Of a stretch of DNA of 64,000 nt, positions 56,411-64,000 are shown in pieces (the stretch's first letter is position 1; every line of letters begins with the position of its first letter). The notes beneath the pieces are model-generated. The model was not told where the DNA came from. It saw only the letters and a program-made list of their open reading frames with translations, and searched no databases. Made by a program: the position numbers and the translations under genes. Source of the DNA: an uncultured Parafilimonas sp. (GTDB taxonomy: Bacteria; Bacteroidota; Bacteroidia; Chitinophagales; Chitinophagaceae); NCBI GenBank assembly GCA_903882935.1, contig CAIRZB010000043.1, positions 102,231 through 166,230 of the forward strand. Direction: 5' to 3'.

Positions 56411-57580
56411 ATGGGAAAGCTTAAAAATAGAAATGAAAAGGTTCAAAACATCATAAGCGTGGCCGCTTGGCTATGCTTTTTGTGGCTGCCGTTTATGCTT
56501 TTTCCCTTTAAAAACGACGTGGTTGTTACCAAAAGCGATTGGTTTTACTTTTTACCCAACAACATGGGTATCGCCCTTAAAAGCGACCGATTTGTTTACT
56601 CCTATATTTTCGCCATTTTGTTGATTGTTAATTTTTATTATTTCAACAAGGGCTACCTTATTCCAAACATACTGGCCCGTAAAAAAACCATCTTGTATAT
56701 TTCGGCCGTAACTGCCTGCTTTTTTTTATACCTCACTATATTGTACATCATCGTGCTGCATTCCCGGGAGCATAAGGATCTTCTAAATTCGGTAGAGTTT
56801 AAGAACTACCTCAAGAAAATGCTGGCGATGGACCCCCATTACGTTCAACCAGGGCCGCGTTATTTTTCAACAGGCCCCATTGCGCTTTTCCTATTGGTGT
56901 TTGTGGTGGGCCTTGGTTCAAATGTGGTAAACCAATGGTTTTCTGCGGAACAAAAAAAGGAGGAAATAAGCAGGCAGCAGTTACAAACGGAGCTGTCATT
57001 CCTGAAGTCGCAAGTGAACCCACATTTCCTGTTTAATTCGCTAAACAGCATTTATTCGCTGTCGCTGTCAAACAGCAAACAAACGTCCGATGCGGTAATG
57101 AAACTCTCACGCATTCTGCGGTATACGCTGGAAGAAGCCAACAGCAATATTGTAAGTCTGGCGCAGGAAATTGAGTTTATCCGCAATTATATTGAGATGC
57201 AGAAAATACGGCTTACCGATAATGTGGGCATAAAATTTGTAACCAAGGGCGACACTGGCTCGGTTTCTATTGCGCCCTTGTTACTGATACCGTTTATTGA
57301 GAATGCTTTTAAATATGGCATAAGTACCCACAACGAGTCCAACATACACGCAGAGATTAATGCTGAGGGCAAGGATATACAGTTTACGTGTGTAAACACC
57401 AACTTTCCCGGTATTGCGTTAAAAAACAAAGGTACCGGTATGGGTATAAGCAACACCAAAAGGCGGCTTGAATTGCTATACCCTGGTAAGCATGTGCTTG
57501 ATATACAGGAAACGATGGAAACCTTTAGCGTTACGCTAACCCTAAAAGCCATGCAGCTTGCCCCGGTGCCGAATGATTAA
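56411..57580 (+). CDS. LytS-type sensor histidine kinase
   Basis: About 389 residues from the ATG at 56411. Four membrane helices (about 12-30, 50-70, 85-105, 150-170) lie before the His_kinase domain, with the phospho-His in LKSQVNPHFLFNSLNSIYSLS. The ATPase is a degenerate GHKL type (PFIENAFKYGI; GTGMGISNTKRRLELLY). It pairs with the LytTR regulator 31 bases downstream. Signal unknown; no sensor domain outside the membrane part. Confidence 0.92.
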   Translation: MGKLKNRNEKVQNIISVAAWLCFLWLPFMLFPFKNDVVVTKSDWFYFLPNNMGIALKSDRFVYSYIFAILLIVNFYYFNKGYLIPNILARKKTILYISAVTACFFLYLTILYIIVLHSREHKDLLNSVEFKNYLKKMLAMDPHYVQPGPRYFSTGPIALFLLVFVVGLGSNVVNQWFSAEQKKEEISRQQLQTELSFLKSQVNPHFLFNSLNSIYSLSLSNSKQTSDAVMKLSRILRYTLEEANSNIVSLAQEIEFIRNYIEMQKIRLTDNVGIKFVTKGDTGSVSIAPLLLIPFIENAFKYGISTHNESNIHAEINAEGKDIQFTCVNTNFPGIALKNKGTGMGISNTKRRLELLYPGKHVLDIQETMETFSVTLTLKAMQLAPVPND

Positions 57581-57611
57581 ATTATTACAGCCAGCCAATA
57601 AAATAAACGCC

Positions 57612-58310
57612 ATGAAATGTGTAGCCATTGATGATGAGCCTTTAGCATTGCAGCTTGTTAAAAATTATATTGCGCAAACGCCCGAACTGGAGCTTAAAGC
57701 TGTGTTTACCGACACAACCAAAGCAAAGGCCTTTATTGAAGCGGAGGCAGTTGACCTGCTTTTTGTAGACATACAGATGCCCGATGAAACCGGCCTACAG
57801 TTTGTAAATAACCTTACCGCAAAACCAATGGTTATTTTTACCACGGCCTTTAGCCAGTATGCCGTGGAGGGGTTTAACCTAGATGCGATTGACTACCTCG
57901 TTAAGCCTTTTGAATACGAACGTTTTTACAAAGCGGTAAATAAAGCAAGAGAGCTTTTTGAGTACCGCCTTAACAAAGAGATAAACGAGGGCTACCTTTT
58001 TGTAAAATACAACTACCAGTGGAATAAGATTTTTTTTAAGGATATTGAGCTGATTGAGGCGCTTGACGACTATATAAAAATATACACAGGCTTAAAGCCT
58101 ATGCTGATACACATGAGCATGAAAATGGTGTTGGATAAACTGCCAGCCTCAAAATTTATTCGGGTACACCGGTCTTACATTGTGCCGGTAGATAAAATCA
58201 TCAGTTGGAACAAAAATGCTATTTCGGTGGCCGGCAAAAACATACCCGTTAGTTATACCTACCAAAAGCAGTTGCAGGACTTATTGCAAAAAGACCTCAC
58301 GGGCAGCTAA
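57612..58310 (+). CDS. LytTR-family response regulator
   Basis: 232 residues from the ATG at 57612. Receiver domain: acidic pocket DDEP (7-8), phospho-acceptor Asp53 in LLFVDIQMPDETG, TTAFSQYA and the Lys in DYLVKPF. C-terminal LytTR DNA-binding domain: YIKIYTG, MSMKMVLDKLPASKFIRVHRSYIVPVDKI. Transcription regulator for the LytS-type partner. Confidence 0.94.
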   Translation: MKCVAIDDEPLALQLVKNYIAQTPELELKAVFTDTTKAKAFIEAEAVDLLFVDIQMPDETGLQFVNNLTAKPMVIFTTAFSQYAVEGFNLDAIDYLVKPFEYERFYKAVNKARELFEYRLNKEINEGYLFVKYNYQWNKIFFKDIELIEALDDYIKIYTGLKPMLIHMSMKMVLDKLPASKFIRVHRSYIVPVDKIISWNKNAISVAGKNIPVSYTYQKQLQDLLQKDLTGS

Positions 58311-58420
58311 ATACTAGTGTTGTGTTACCGCTTGCAGCAACACCGCTGCGTGTCGTTTGCCAAGTCAATAAAATTGTCTATTTTCCCGGCTAACCCATTG
58401 CAACCGTATAACAGTGTACT

Positions 58421-59371
58421 ATGCCCATTAATAAACACAGTTTTGGATGGCAGCCAGATTTTCCTGATTTTAGGGATTTTAGCATCCACAATTTTACCGA
58501 TGACCATAAAACAGGCAAACAAAAAAGCTCCAAAAATGGCAAGCATGCCGAAAAGCTACTTTTTACCTTAGCCAAGGAGCTTACGGCAGTGGCCGAAAAG
58601 GTAGATTTACGGGAATTTTGTTCGCCGGTGGAACACCAAGGCGGCTTATGCTCCTGCACGGCACACGCGGCCACATCGTTGATGGAGTATTATGAAAAGC
58701 GCACGTTCGGATCGTTCCAAAAATATTCCCGCAGTTTTTTATACAAGGTAACGCGCAATTATATGCGTACCACCGGCGACAGTGGTGCCAACCCCCGCAA
58801 CACCATGGCCGCCATGGTATTGTTTGGCGTGCCGCCCGAAAGCTACTGGGCATATGACGAGTCGCAGTTTGATAATGAACCACCGGCATTTTTATACTCG
58901 TTTGCCCAAAACTATAAAACGCTCAAATTTTTTAGGCACGATGGGGCAGGGGTGCCAAAGGATGTAGTGTTGTGCGATATTAAAAAAAGCCTGCTGAACG
59001 GCATACCCAGCATGTGCGGCTTTACCCTGTACAACAGTTACAACCAGTACGACGGCGATGCCGATAAGCAAGGCTGCATACCCTACCCAGCAGCATACGA
59101 CAGCATACAAGGGGGCCATTGCCTGGCCGTGTTTGGCTTTGACGACAATAAGGAAATTTGTAACCGGGCCGACCCAGACAAGGTAACCAAGGGGGCTTTT
59201 TTAGTTAAAAATTCATGGGGCGAAACCTGGGGCGAAAAGGGCTACGGATGGCTGCCCTACCAATACCTGTTGGATAACTTGGCGATTGACTGGTGGTCGA
59301 TTATAAAAAAGGAATGGGTAGATACCACGGCCTTTAACGATATACAGGTGGCCAACCCAACACAGCCGTAA
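58421..59371 (+). CDS. Papain-like (C1) cysteine protease
   Basis: 316 residues. Catalytic blocks: EHQGGLCSCTAHA with Gln73 and nucleophile Cys79, GGHCLAVFGFDD with the His, and VKNSWGETWGEKGYGW with the Asn. No signal peptide or pro-domain is evident, unlike eukaryotic papains. An unusual second Cys (Cys77) sits two residues before the nucleophile. A short N-terminal part (about 1-65) is Lys/Phe-rich. Probably cytoplasmic or exported by another route; substrate unknown. Confidence 0.9.
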   Translation: MPINKHSFGWQPDFPDFRDFSIHNFTDDHKTGKQKSSKNGKHAEKLLFTLAKELTAVAEKVDLREFCSPVEHQGGLCSCTAHAATSLMEYYEKRTFGSFQKYSRSFLYKVTRNYMRTTGDSGANPRNTMAAMVLFGVPPESYWAYDESQFDNEPPAFLYSFAQNYKTLKFFRHDGAGVPKDVVLCDIKKSLLNGIPSMCGFTLYNSYNQYDGDADKQGCIPYPAAYDSIQGGHCLAVFGFDDNKEICNRADPDKVTKGAFLVKNSWGETWGEKGYGWLPYQYLLDNLAIDWWSIIKKEWVDTTAFNDIQVANPTQP

Positions 59372-59406
59372 ACAATATACGGTAATATTAAAATTTTCAG
59401 CAAGCA

Positions 59407-59450
59407 AAAGCCCTCGGTTTAAGCAACCGTTAGGGCTTTATTATTTTTAA
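59407..59450. terminator. Bidirectional terminator between protease and DUF4395 genes
   Basis: AAAGCCCT..CGGTT pairs with AACCG..AGGGCTTT, with T-rich DNA on the plus-strand side and A-rich DNA on the other. It contains the last bases of the convergent gene ending at 59430. Confidence 0.75.
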
Positions 59451-59873
59451 TTGCAGTAAAAAAGAATAGACATAGCAGCCCGCGCAAAAGCCAAGAAACG
59501 ACTCCAAAAAGGCGAAAGCCGAAAATATGATGCCCAACCCGAGCGCAACAACATTCAGCTGCACCAGTAAGGCTGCCACTATAAGCACGGAAAGTACATA
59601 ACCCACCCGGGCGGCAAACCTTTTGGGTGCCTGGAATATGGGCTTATTGGCAATGTTTAGTTGTTTTATAACAATGTCGCTCAGTCTGGCTAATGGGCTA
59701 TACTTACCGAAATTAAACCCACGGAGAAAAAAGTCAAGGGCCAGAAACACCGTAATAGGCAAGCCTGCATAAAACAATGAAACCGTTACCAATATAAACG
59801 CCCACAAAGCATTCAGGCGCACTTTGTTTTCATTTATCCTCGCCTCTTGCTGACCGGATATTCCATCTGCCAT
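59430..59873 (-). CDS. DUF4395 membrane protein
   Basis: 147 residues with about four helices (28-50, 85-105, 105-130). DUF4395 traits: QQEARINENKVRLNA at the start, FLRGFNFGKYSPLARL in the loop, FQAPKRFAARVGYVLS, and ESFLGFCAGCYVYSFL with two Cys at the end. Role unknown; often near thioredoxin-like or sulfur-related proteins, which are absent here. Confidence 0.88.
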   Translation of the reverse strand: MADGISGQQEARINENKVRLNALWAFILVTVSLFYAGLPITVFLALDFFLRGFNFGKYSPLARLSDIVIKQLNIANKPIFQAPKRFAARVGYVLSVLIVAALLVQLNVVALGLGIIFSAFAFLESFLGFCAGCYVYSFLLQLKIIKP

Positions 59874-59943
59874 AATAAGATATTTTTGTCTACTGTTTTT
59901 ATAGAGTTAACAAAAATACCAAATATTGTATGGAGCAGCCAAA

Positions 59944-59982
59944 AAAAATAAGCCACCAGTTGGTGTGGTGGCTTATTTTTTA
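59944..59982. terminator. Bidirectional terminator
   Basis: AAAAATAAGCCACC pairs with GGTGGCTTATTTTT, with A and T tracts on either side. It lies between two minus-strand genes, after the stop of the gene at 60021-60443. Confidence 0.8.
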
Positions 59983-60020
59983 AAGTGGTAAGGCAATAAC
60001 CACGTTTGTTAACCGGCTTT

Positions 60021-60443
60021 CTAAGCCCTGTCGTGGTCGGCCCGCCAGTTCTTGATAGCCTGTTTTATTTCCTTATTGCTTAGGTTTTCCTTCACCGCGC
60101 GCTCTGCCAGGGCAAGCAATTCTTCATCGGGTGCAAAACGCAACGCGATGATTTGGCTTTTGGTTAAGCGGTTGTCGGGCAATTTGCCGGTAAGCACATA
60201 AAAACGTAGGCTTTCCTCCGCCCGTATGGCGCGGTCTTGCACGGCCAAAGGAAAGCTGCGTATCAGCCAAAAAATAAGGCAAAATGCCAGGGCCATTAAA
60301 AATAAAAGCACAGTTTGGTGGCTTATGCCCAACTGCACCAAGTTGATAATGGACAAAATAAGGATGGCCAACGTTACCAAGGATAAAATGTAATGGTACA
60401 GCGGCGCAAATTTGGGGTGGTTTTTAAAATTTTGTTCTTGCAT
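60021..60443 (-). CDS. DUF6526 membrane protein
   Basis: 140 residues with two helices (about 13-33, 42-62). Opens MQEQNFKNHPKF and contains FPLAVQDRAIRAEESLRFYVLTGK and a C-terminal amphipathic helix, all fitting the DUF6526 pattern. No function known. Own terminator downstream. Confidence 0.85.
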   Translation of the reverse strand: MQEQNFKNHPKFAPLYHYILSLVTLAILILSIINLVQLGISHQTVLLFLMALAFCLIFWLIRSFPLAVQDRAIRAEESLRFYVLTGKLPDNRLTKSQIIALRFAPDEELLALAERAVKENLSNKEIKQAIKNWRADHDRA

Positions 60444-60809
60444 GGAGGTATTTAGTTTGGTACTGCAAAGTAAGGGTTAGCGCGGTAAATAATAAGAATC
60501 ATTTACTGGTTGTATGCAAGTTGGTTTGGCCACCATTTTCTGCTAATTGTCGATTTGGAAGTTTTGTGTTTTCACAAATAGTGAAATGAATATGTGTGGC
60601 TGGGCAATGATAAAAGCGAGGCTAAGTAGCAAGGCCTCACGAAGCGTATTTGAGCGGGTAGAGGTGATTATGTAAAAGCCCTATAAGTTTTTTGAAAACT
60701 TATAGGGCTATATTGATTGTTTATGACAAGCTTACGAACACTACTCGGTAAGCCAATCCTGTAAATCATTATAATCCGATAAATCTGCCTTCCATCAATT
60801 ATGCGCTCT
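60444..60809. other. 366-base gap with one hairpin
   Basis: No ORF of note. Holds a strong hairpin at 60677-60709 (AGCCCTATAAGTTTT/AAAACTTATAGGGCT), about 100 bases after the PhyH 2 stop on the minus strand, which could end that transcript. Confidence 0.5.
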
Positions 60810-61667
60810 TTACTGCACCACCACTTCTTTTTCCCAACCGGTTTCTTTCAAAGCCGGGTCGTTTTCTTTTTTTAGAAAGTCGGCATTGGAGAGCGATTCG
60901 GCTTCCCAATGCAAGATGGCTTCATCCGGCACCACCTGCACCGGCACCTGCCAACTGGTGGAGGTTTCGTTATAGGCGGGGTTGGATTGCGCGTTGTAGC
61001 AGGATATAATTGACCACCGCGGATAGTCAGATAGATTGGCCTCGCTCCTGTGCAGCAGGTTGGGGTGGAAAAATAGTGCATCGCCGGCTTCTAACTCACA
61101 GTAAACAAGTTCCATGGTTTTTAGTGCATTGTTCACCATTACCATATCAGCCCCCACCTGCTCGCCTGCAAAGCCGTGGTTAAGCCGCCCCAGCTTGTGG
61201 GTGCCCTTAATTACCTGGAGGCAGCCGTTTTGCTTATTGGCAGGCGTAAGTGCCACCATTACGCTAATAAGCTGCCCAGGAAACATAAACTGGTTTTTAT
61301 ACCAATAGCCATAGTCTTGGTGCCATTCCCAAGCGCCGCCCACTTTTGGCTCTTTTTGCATAAGCTTTGAGTGGAAATGGCAAACCGGCGCGTCGCTATC
61401 CAGCAGTTGTGCCACCCGTGCAATCATTTTTTCGCTGCGGGTAAGGTAGCCAAACACATCGTTGCCCGGCGTAAACCACAACGACAGCTTGGTTTTTTTG
61501 CCGCTCTGGTCGTTCAGGTCCAATGCATTTTTACGCATCGCGCCATCTTCTAAAGCGGTGCCGTATAATTTGTGGATCTCCTCGGCGGAGCAGAAATTCT
61601 TTATTACAATATAGCCGTCTGTCTCGTAGGCCTTCAGTTGGCCGGCAGATAAGTTAACCCCTGGCAT
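60810..61667 (-). CDS. Phytanoyl-CoA dioxygenase (PhyH) family protein 2
   Basis: 285 residues from the ATG at 61667; an ATG six codons upstream (61685) is also possible. Facial triad H-x-D in WHQDYGYWYK and distal His in FFHPNLLHRSEANLSDYPRW with the 2-oxoglutarate Arg. QNGCLQVIKGTHKLG is the PhyH turn. Distantly related to the copy at 29.9 kb. Divergent from an AraC regulator with a 125-base gap, so likely controlled by it. Confidence 0.9.
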   Translation of the reverse strand: MPGVNLSAGQLKAYETDGYIVIKNFCSAEEIHKLYGTALEDGAMRKNALDLNDQSGKKTKLSLWFTPGNDVFGYLTRSEKMIARVAQLLDSDAPVCHFHSKLMQKEPKVGGAWEWHQDYGYWYKNQFMFPGQLISVMVALTPANKQNGCLQVIKGTHKLGRLNHGFAGEQVGADMVMVNNALKTMELVYCELEAGDALFFHPNLLHRSEANLSDYPRWSIISCYNAQSNPAYNETSTSWQVPVQVVPDEAILHWEAESLSNADFLKKENDPALKETGWEKEVVVQ

Positions 61668-61792
61668 AGCATAAATTTTATGCAAAGTAATATGTAAGGC
61701 GTTGGCACACTACACGTATATAACCCAAAACCTGTACTTTTATACCATGTTAATAGGTGAAACGGATTGATTAATAGCATAAAACTTGTATA

Positions 61793-62656
61793 ATGAAACC
61801 TGTGTTAGAACACTTGCCGTTGGATGCCAAAGAATCGTTCGTGGTAAAATATTTTGATTACCCCTATTACCCCACACCTTGGCATTTTCACCCAGAGTAT
61901 GAGTTGGTACTGGTTACCGAAAGCACGGGTAAGCGGTTTATTGGCGACAGCATATGCCATTTTACACCCGGCGACCTTGTACTTATCGGCCCCAACCTGC
62001 CACACCTGTACCGTAACGATGCTGCCTATTATAGCGGTAAAACAGGGCTTAGGGCCTCATCCATCGTAATCCATTTTTCTGAAAACTCTTTTGGCGGCGG
62101 TTTTCTTTCCCTGCCAGAAACTGGGCAGTTGCAAAAGCTGTTTGCTCGCAGTGCCAAAGGGCTGGCCATAACGGGCGACACAAATGCCGTTGTAAGCCGA
62201 AAAATGCACAGCTTGCTCGGTATGCAAGGGTTGGCAAGGTGGCTGGGGTTGGTAGACATATTAGCTATGCTGGCAGCCTCAACCGAAACGGAGCCCATTT
62301 GCAGCCATGCCTTACAGGGGCGTAATGAAACCGACAGCGGCCGGTTGAATGCCGTGATTGAATTTGTGTTGAAGAATTTTATGCGCGAAATAATGATTGG
62401 TGAGGCGGCGGCCTTGGTACACATGGCACAAAACTCCTTCAGCAGGTATTTTACGCAGCGCACCCGCAAAAGTTTTACGGCCTTTGTAAACGAAGTGCGG
62501 CTAAGCCATGCCTGCACGCTGCTTGCGCAGGGTAGCTTACCGGTTACAGAAATATGTTTCAGTGTTGGGTTTAACAACCTTTCAAACTTTAACAGGCAGT
62601 TTAAGGCAAGGTACAACACCAGCCCCATTGCTTACCGAAAGTCTATTTTGGGTTAA
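61793..62656 (+). CDS. AraC-family regulator with cupin sensor
   Basis: 287 residues. N-terminal cupin (about 10-90): HFHPEYELVLVTES, FTPGDLVLIGPNLPH. C-terminal double HTH: MIGEAAALVHMAQNSFSRYFTQRTRKSFTAFVNEVRLSHACTLL then ICFSVGFNNLSNFNRQFKARYNTSPIAYRK. Cupin AraC proteins usually sense small organic molecules. Its divergent neighbour is PhyH 2, the probable target. Confidence 0.93.
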   Translation: MKPVLEHLPLDAKESFVVKYFDYPYYPTPWHFHPEYELVLVTESTGKRFIGDSICHFTPGDLVLIGPNLPHLYRNDAAYYSGKTGLRASSIVIHFSENSFGGGFLSLPETGQLQKLFARSAKGLAITGDTNAVVSRKMHSLLGMQGLARWLGLVDILAMLAASTETEPICSHALQGRNETDSGRLNAVIEFVLKNFMREIMIGEAAALVHMAQNSFSRYFTQRTRKSFTAFVNEVRLSHACTLLAQGSLPVTEICFSVGFNNLSNFNRQFKARYNTSPIAYRKSILG

Positions 62657-62688
62657 GCAAGCCGTAAACGCTTTTGTTGTAAACATTT

Positions 62689-62863
62689 TACGACTATCCG
62701 CAATTTGGTTTAGCTGATTTTTTTGAAAAAAACCAAGGCTGTACGGTCAAGCCCACAAGACGGTTGTGGAGACACAACCGGAGGCGTTCGCACAGATTTG
62801 TGTCTCCACAAATCCAGTAAACGGGAATTTTTTTACGCTTAAACCAAATTGAGGATAGTCATT
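62689..62863. mobile_element. 175-bp element with terminal inverted repeats and inner hairpin
   Basis: The arms 62689-62712 and 62840-62863 match in inverted orientation (TAAACCAAATTG-GGATAGTC core; about 21 of 24). Inside, TTGTGGAGACACAA (62764-62777) and TTGTGTCTCCACAA (62799-62812) form a perfect 14-bp inverted pair. Another partial arm copy is at 42095-42120 (AAACCAAATT..G-ATAGTCATTA). Non-coding; MITE-like or REPIN-like. It fills most of the 312-base gap between the AraC gene and DUF1543. Confidence 0.65.
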
Positions 62864-62968
62864 AAACATTTTATAAACCAGCTGTTTTTAACAAGTAATA
62901 ATTTAACCAGCTGTTTAGCGCAGACCGTATAATTTGCCCACCATCTTAAAAATACACAAATTGTTGGC

Positions 62969-63544
62969 ATGCAAAACGTACGATTATACATGCTTTTATT
63001 GGGCAGCACACCCAAGGGGCGGCATATAGAGCAACATGATATTTACTTTGATATTGCGCAAAACCTTAGGAAAATGGTACCGGGTATACTTACATATTGG
63101 CCGGAGGCCGAAGGCAAAATACATATTGATGCGTGGCGGGAAGTAACAGCAGTGGATGGTTTTACCATAACCGCCATAGAAAAAATGGGTGATGCCCCAA
63201 TAAACACCCTGGATACAAACGGGCCAAAGCTATTTTTTATAAACCTTGGTGGTTACAAACAAAATGAGTTTGAGGAATACCATTATAAAATGCTAACGGT
63301 GGCCGGCAATAAAGGCGAGGCGATACAAAAAGCAAAGCAAACGGCCTTTTATAAACATACAGGCTTTAAAACCGCAGAATCGCATATTGATGATAAATAT
63401 GGTGTGGATGTGGACGATATTTATGCGATAGAAGACATATTGCCAGAGGCTGTAAAGCAGCGTTATAATCTGGTGCTAACCCCCAACGCCGATGCGGCAA
63501 CGGATGAGATGCATTTGGGGTATTTTATATTGAGCAAATTGTAA
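62969..63544 (+). CDS. DUF1543 domain protein
   Basis: 191 residues opening MQNVRLYMLLLGSTPKGRHIEQHD, the strand and loop that define DUF1543. A second half-repeat begins near LFFINLGGYKQNEFEEYHYKMLTVA. A cytosolic protein of unknown role. Nine bases separate it from the next gene. Confidence 0.88.
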   Translation: MQNVRLYMLLLGSTPKGRHIEQHDIYFDIAQNLRKMVPGILTYWPEAEGKIHIDAWREVTAVDGFTITAIEKMGDAPINTLDTNGPKLFFINLGGYKQNEFEEYHYKMLTVAGNKGEAIQKAKQTAFYKHTGFKTAESHIDDKYGVDVDDIYAIEDILPEAVKQRYNLVLTPNADAATDEMHLGYFILSKL

Positions 63545-63553
63545 ATGTATTAA

Positions 63554-63880
63554 ATGCCACCGCCAAATAATGCCCTAAACATGCGTAAGATACATACAGA
63601 CGGTGTTGAAAGAATAAAAGTTGCGTTTGTTCACAAATATGAAGATGGTTCATTTGAAACCGAAAACATGTGGTGCATTAAAACCACCGCCGACACTTAT
63701 GAAATTGACAATATTCCTTTTATTGCTAAACGCGTTTCGTTAGGCGATATTATTACAGTAGCATTTGATGAAGATGAACAGCGTTTTTATTTTGATAGTT
63801 TTGTAAGTGTGTCAGGCAATAGTACTATAAGGGTTTATTTTGAAGATGAAAACCAAATTCGGTCTAATGGACAAAAGTAA
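63554..63880 (+). CDS. DUF4265 protein, 3' end apparently cut by an insertion element
   Basis: 108 residues. HTDGVERIKVAFVHKYEDGSFETENMWCIK and YEIDNIPFIAKRVSLGDIITV fit DUF4265. The last five codons (SNGQK) and stop fall inside a 28-base direct repeat that continues into the window edge, so the natural C-terminus (usually longer in this family) seems lost. Truncated; probably still partly translated. Confidence 0.75.
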   Translation: MPPPNNALNMRKIHTDGVERIKVAFVHKYEDGSFETENMWCIKTTADTYEIDNIPFIAKRVSLGDIITVAFDEDEQRFYFDSFVSVSGNSTIRVYFEDENQIRSNGQK

Positions 63881-63930
63881 TGCTGTTTTTGAGGTGTTTT
63901 GTTCTAATGGACAAAAGTAATGCTGTTTTT
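63863..63930. repeat. Two 28-base direct repeats at a presumed IS end
   Basis: TCTAATGGACAAAAGTAATG..CTGTTTTT occurs at 63863-63890 and 63903-63930, a 40-base period. Multiple repeats of this kind near an end are a feature of IS21-family elements; the match is by pattern only. Confidence 0.7.
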
Positions 63931-63957
63931 TGGGGACGATTTTGAAGGGGTAAAATA

Positions 63958-64000
63958 ATGGATATAATTTTGTTTAATCAAGTAAAACGGAAGCAGGCTC
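63958..64000 (+). CDS. Start of a possible transposase gene (partial)
   Basis: An ATG at 63958 opens a frame (MDIILFNQVKRKQA) running off the window, 28 bases after the second direct repeat. The opening could fit an IstA-type transposase, but 14 residues are too few to be sure. Confidence 0.3.
   Translation, partial: MDIILFNQVKRKQA

Noticed and set aside
63863..63930. CRISPR array
   Set aside because: Only two repeats with a 12-base gap; an IS end explains it better.

Overview
The window reads as ordinary chromosome of a Bacteroidota bacterium, most likely from the Chitinophagaceae or a close relative (inference). The grounds are a TonB-dependent receptor behind a thiamine-pyrophosphate (TPP) riboswitch, TTTG-N20-TAnnTTTG promoters, a GIN-domain (DUF2807) surface protein, LytS/LytTR signalling, DUF3810, DUF4395 and DUF6526 proteins, the long form of IspH, and many secreted peptidases with N-terminal signals ending in AQ. 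There is no prophage, CRISPR array or rRNA operon.

Layout. 0-6.7 kb: a TPP-riboswitch-controlled TonB receptor (minus strand, cut by the window edge), a GIN-domain protein, initiator tRNA-fMet, and the ribosome-assembly GTPases Era and Der with two secreted paralogues of unknown function between them. 6.8-18.8 kb: sulfatase, ThuA-like protein, AI-2E-type permease, a VapB/VapC-like pair with a frameshifted toxin, an S15/CocE-type hydrolase, an exported RidA-like protein and an M20 peptidase. 18.9-20.5 kb is scarred. An AT-rich LprI-like gene sits between the M20 gene and a second copy of that gene's 3' tail. Next to it is an Rpn/PD-(D/E)XK nuclease pseudogene whose middle is replaced by a 96-bp inverted-repeat element and whose catalytic Glu codon is a stop. 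20.7-31 kb: two overlapping unknown genes, a DCC-family protein, a tandem hairpin-repeat array, IspH, HtpG, an intact Rpn-family nuclease, an ABM-family protein and a PhyH dioxygenase.

31-40.7 kb: a methyltransferase, then the most interesting block, a Ter-type (tellurium-resistance/stress) island in the order TerD, TerD, HAD, phosphoribosyltransferase, TerD, TerD, TelA, an unrecognised 320-aa protein, TerC. The HAD/PRTase pair is the part of Ter systems proposed to make a nucleotide-like metabolite. The usual ATP-grasp partners are not seen, and the 320-aa protein may be a new component. 40.9-51.6 kb: a subclass B1 metallo-beta-lactamase with all six zinc ligands, a TlpA-like thioredoxin, a barrel-type outer-membrane protein, an esterase overlapping an ElaA-like acetyltransferase, an M28 peptidase, YifB/ComM and a DPP-IV-type S9 peptidase. 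51.8-58.3 kb: an XRE regulator, DUF3810, the yceD-rpmF-plsX cluster, PanB, and a LytS/LytTR two-component pair. 58.4-64 kb: a papain-like protease, DUF4395 and DUF6526 membrane proteins, a second PhyH enzyme divergent from an AraC regulator, a TIR-bounded repeat element, DUF1543, and a DUF4265 gene that appears cut by the end of an insertion element running off the window.

Several small dispersed repeats occur in intergenic DNA: an 88-bp block in two inverted copies, a short hairpin repeat on both sides of terC, and TIR-bounded elements near 42.0 and 62.8 kb. All functional calls come from reading motifs by eye; no database search was possible.
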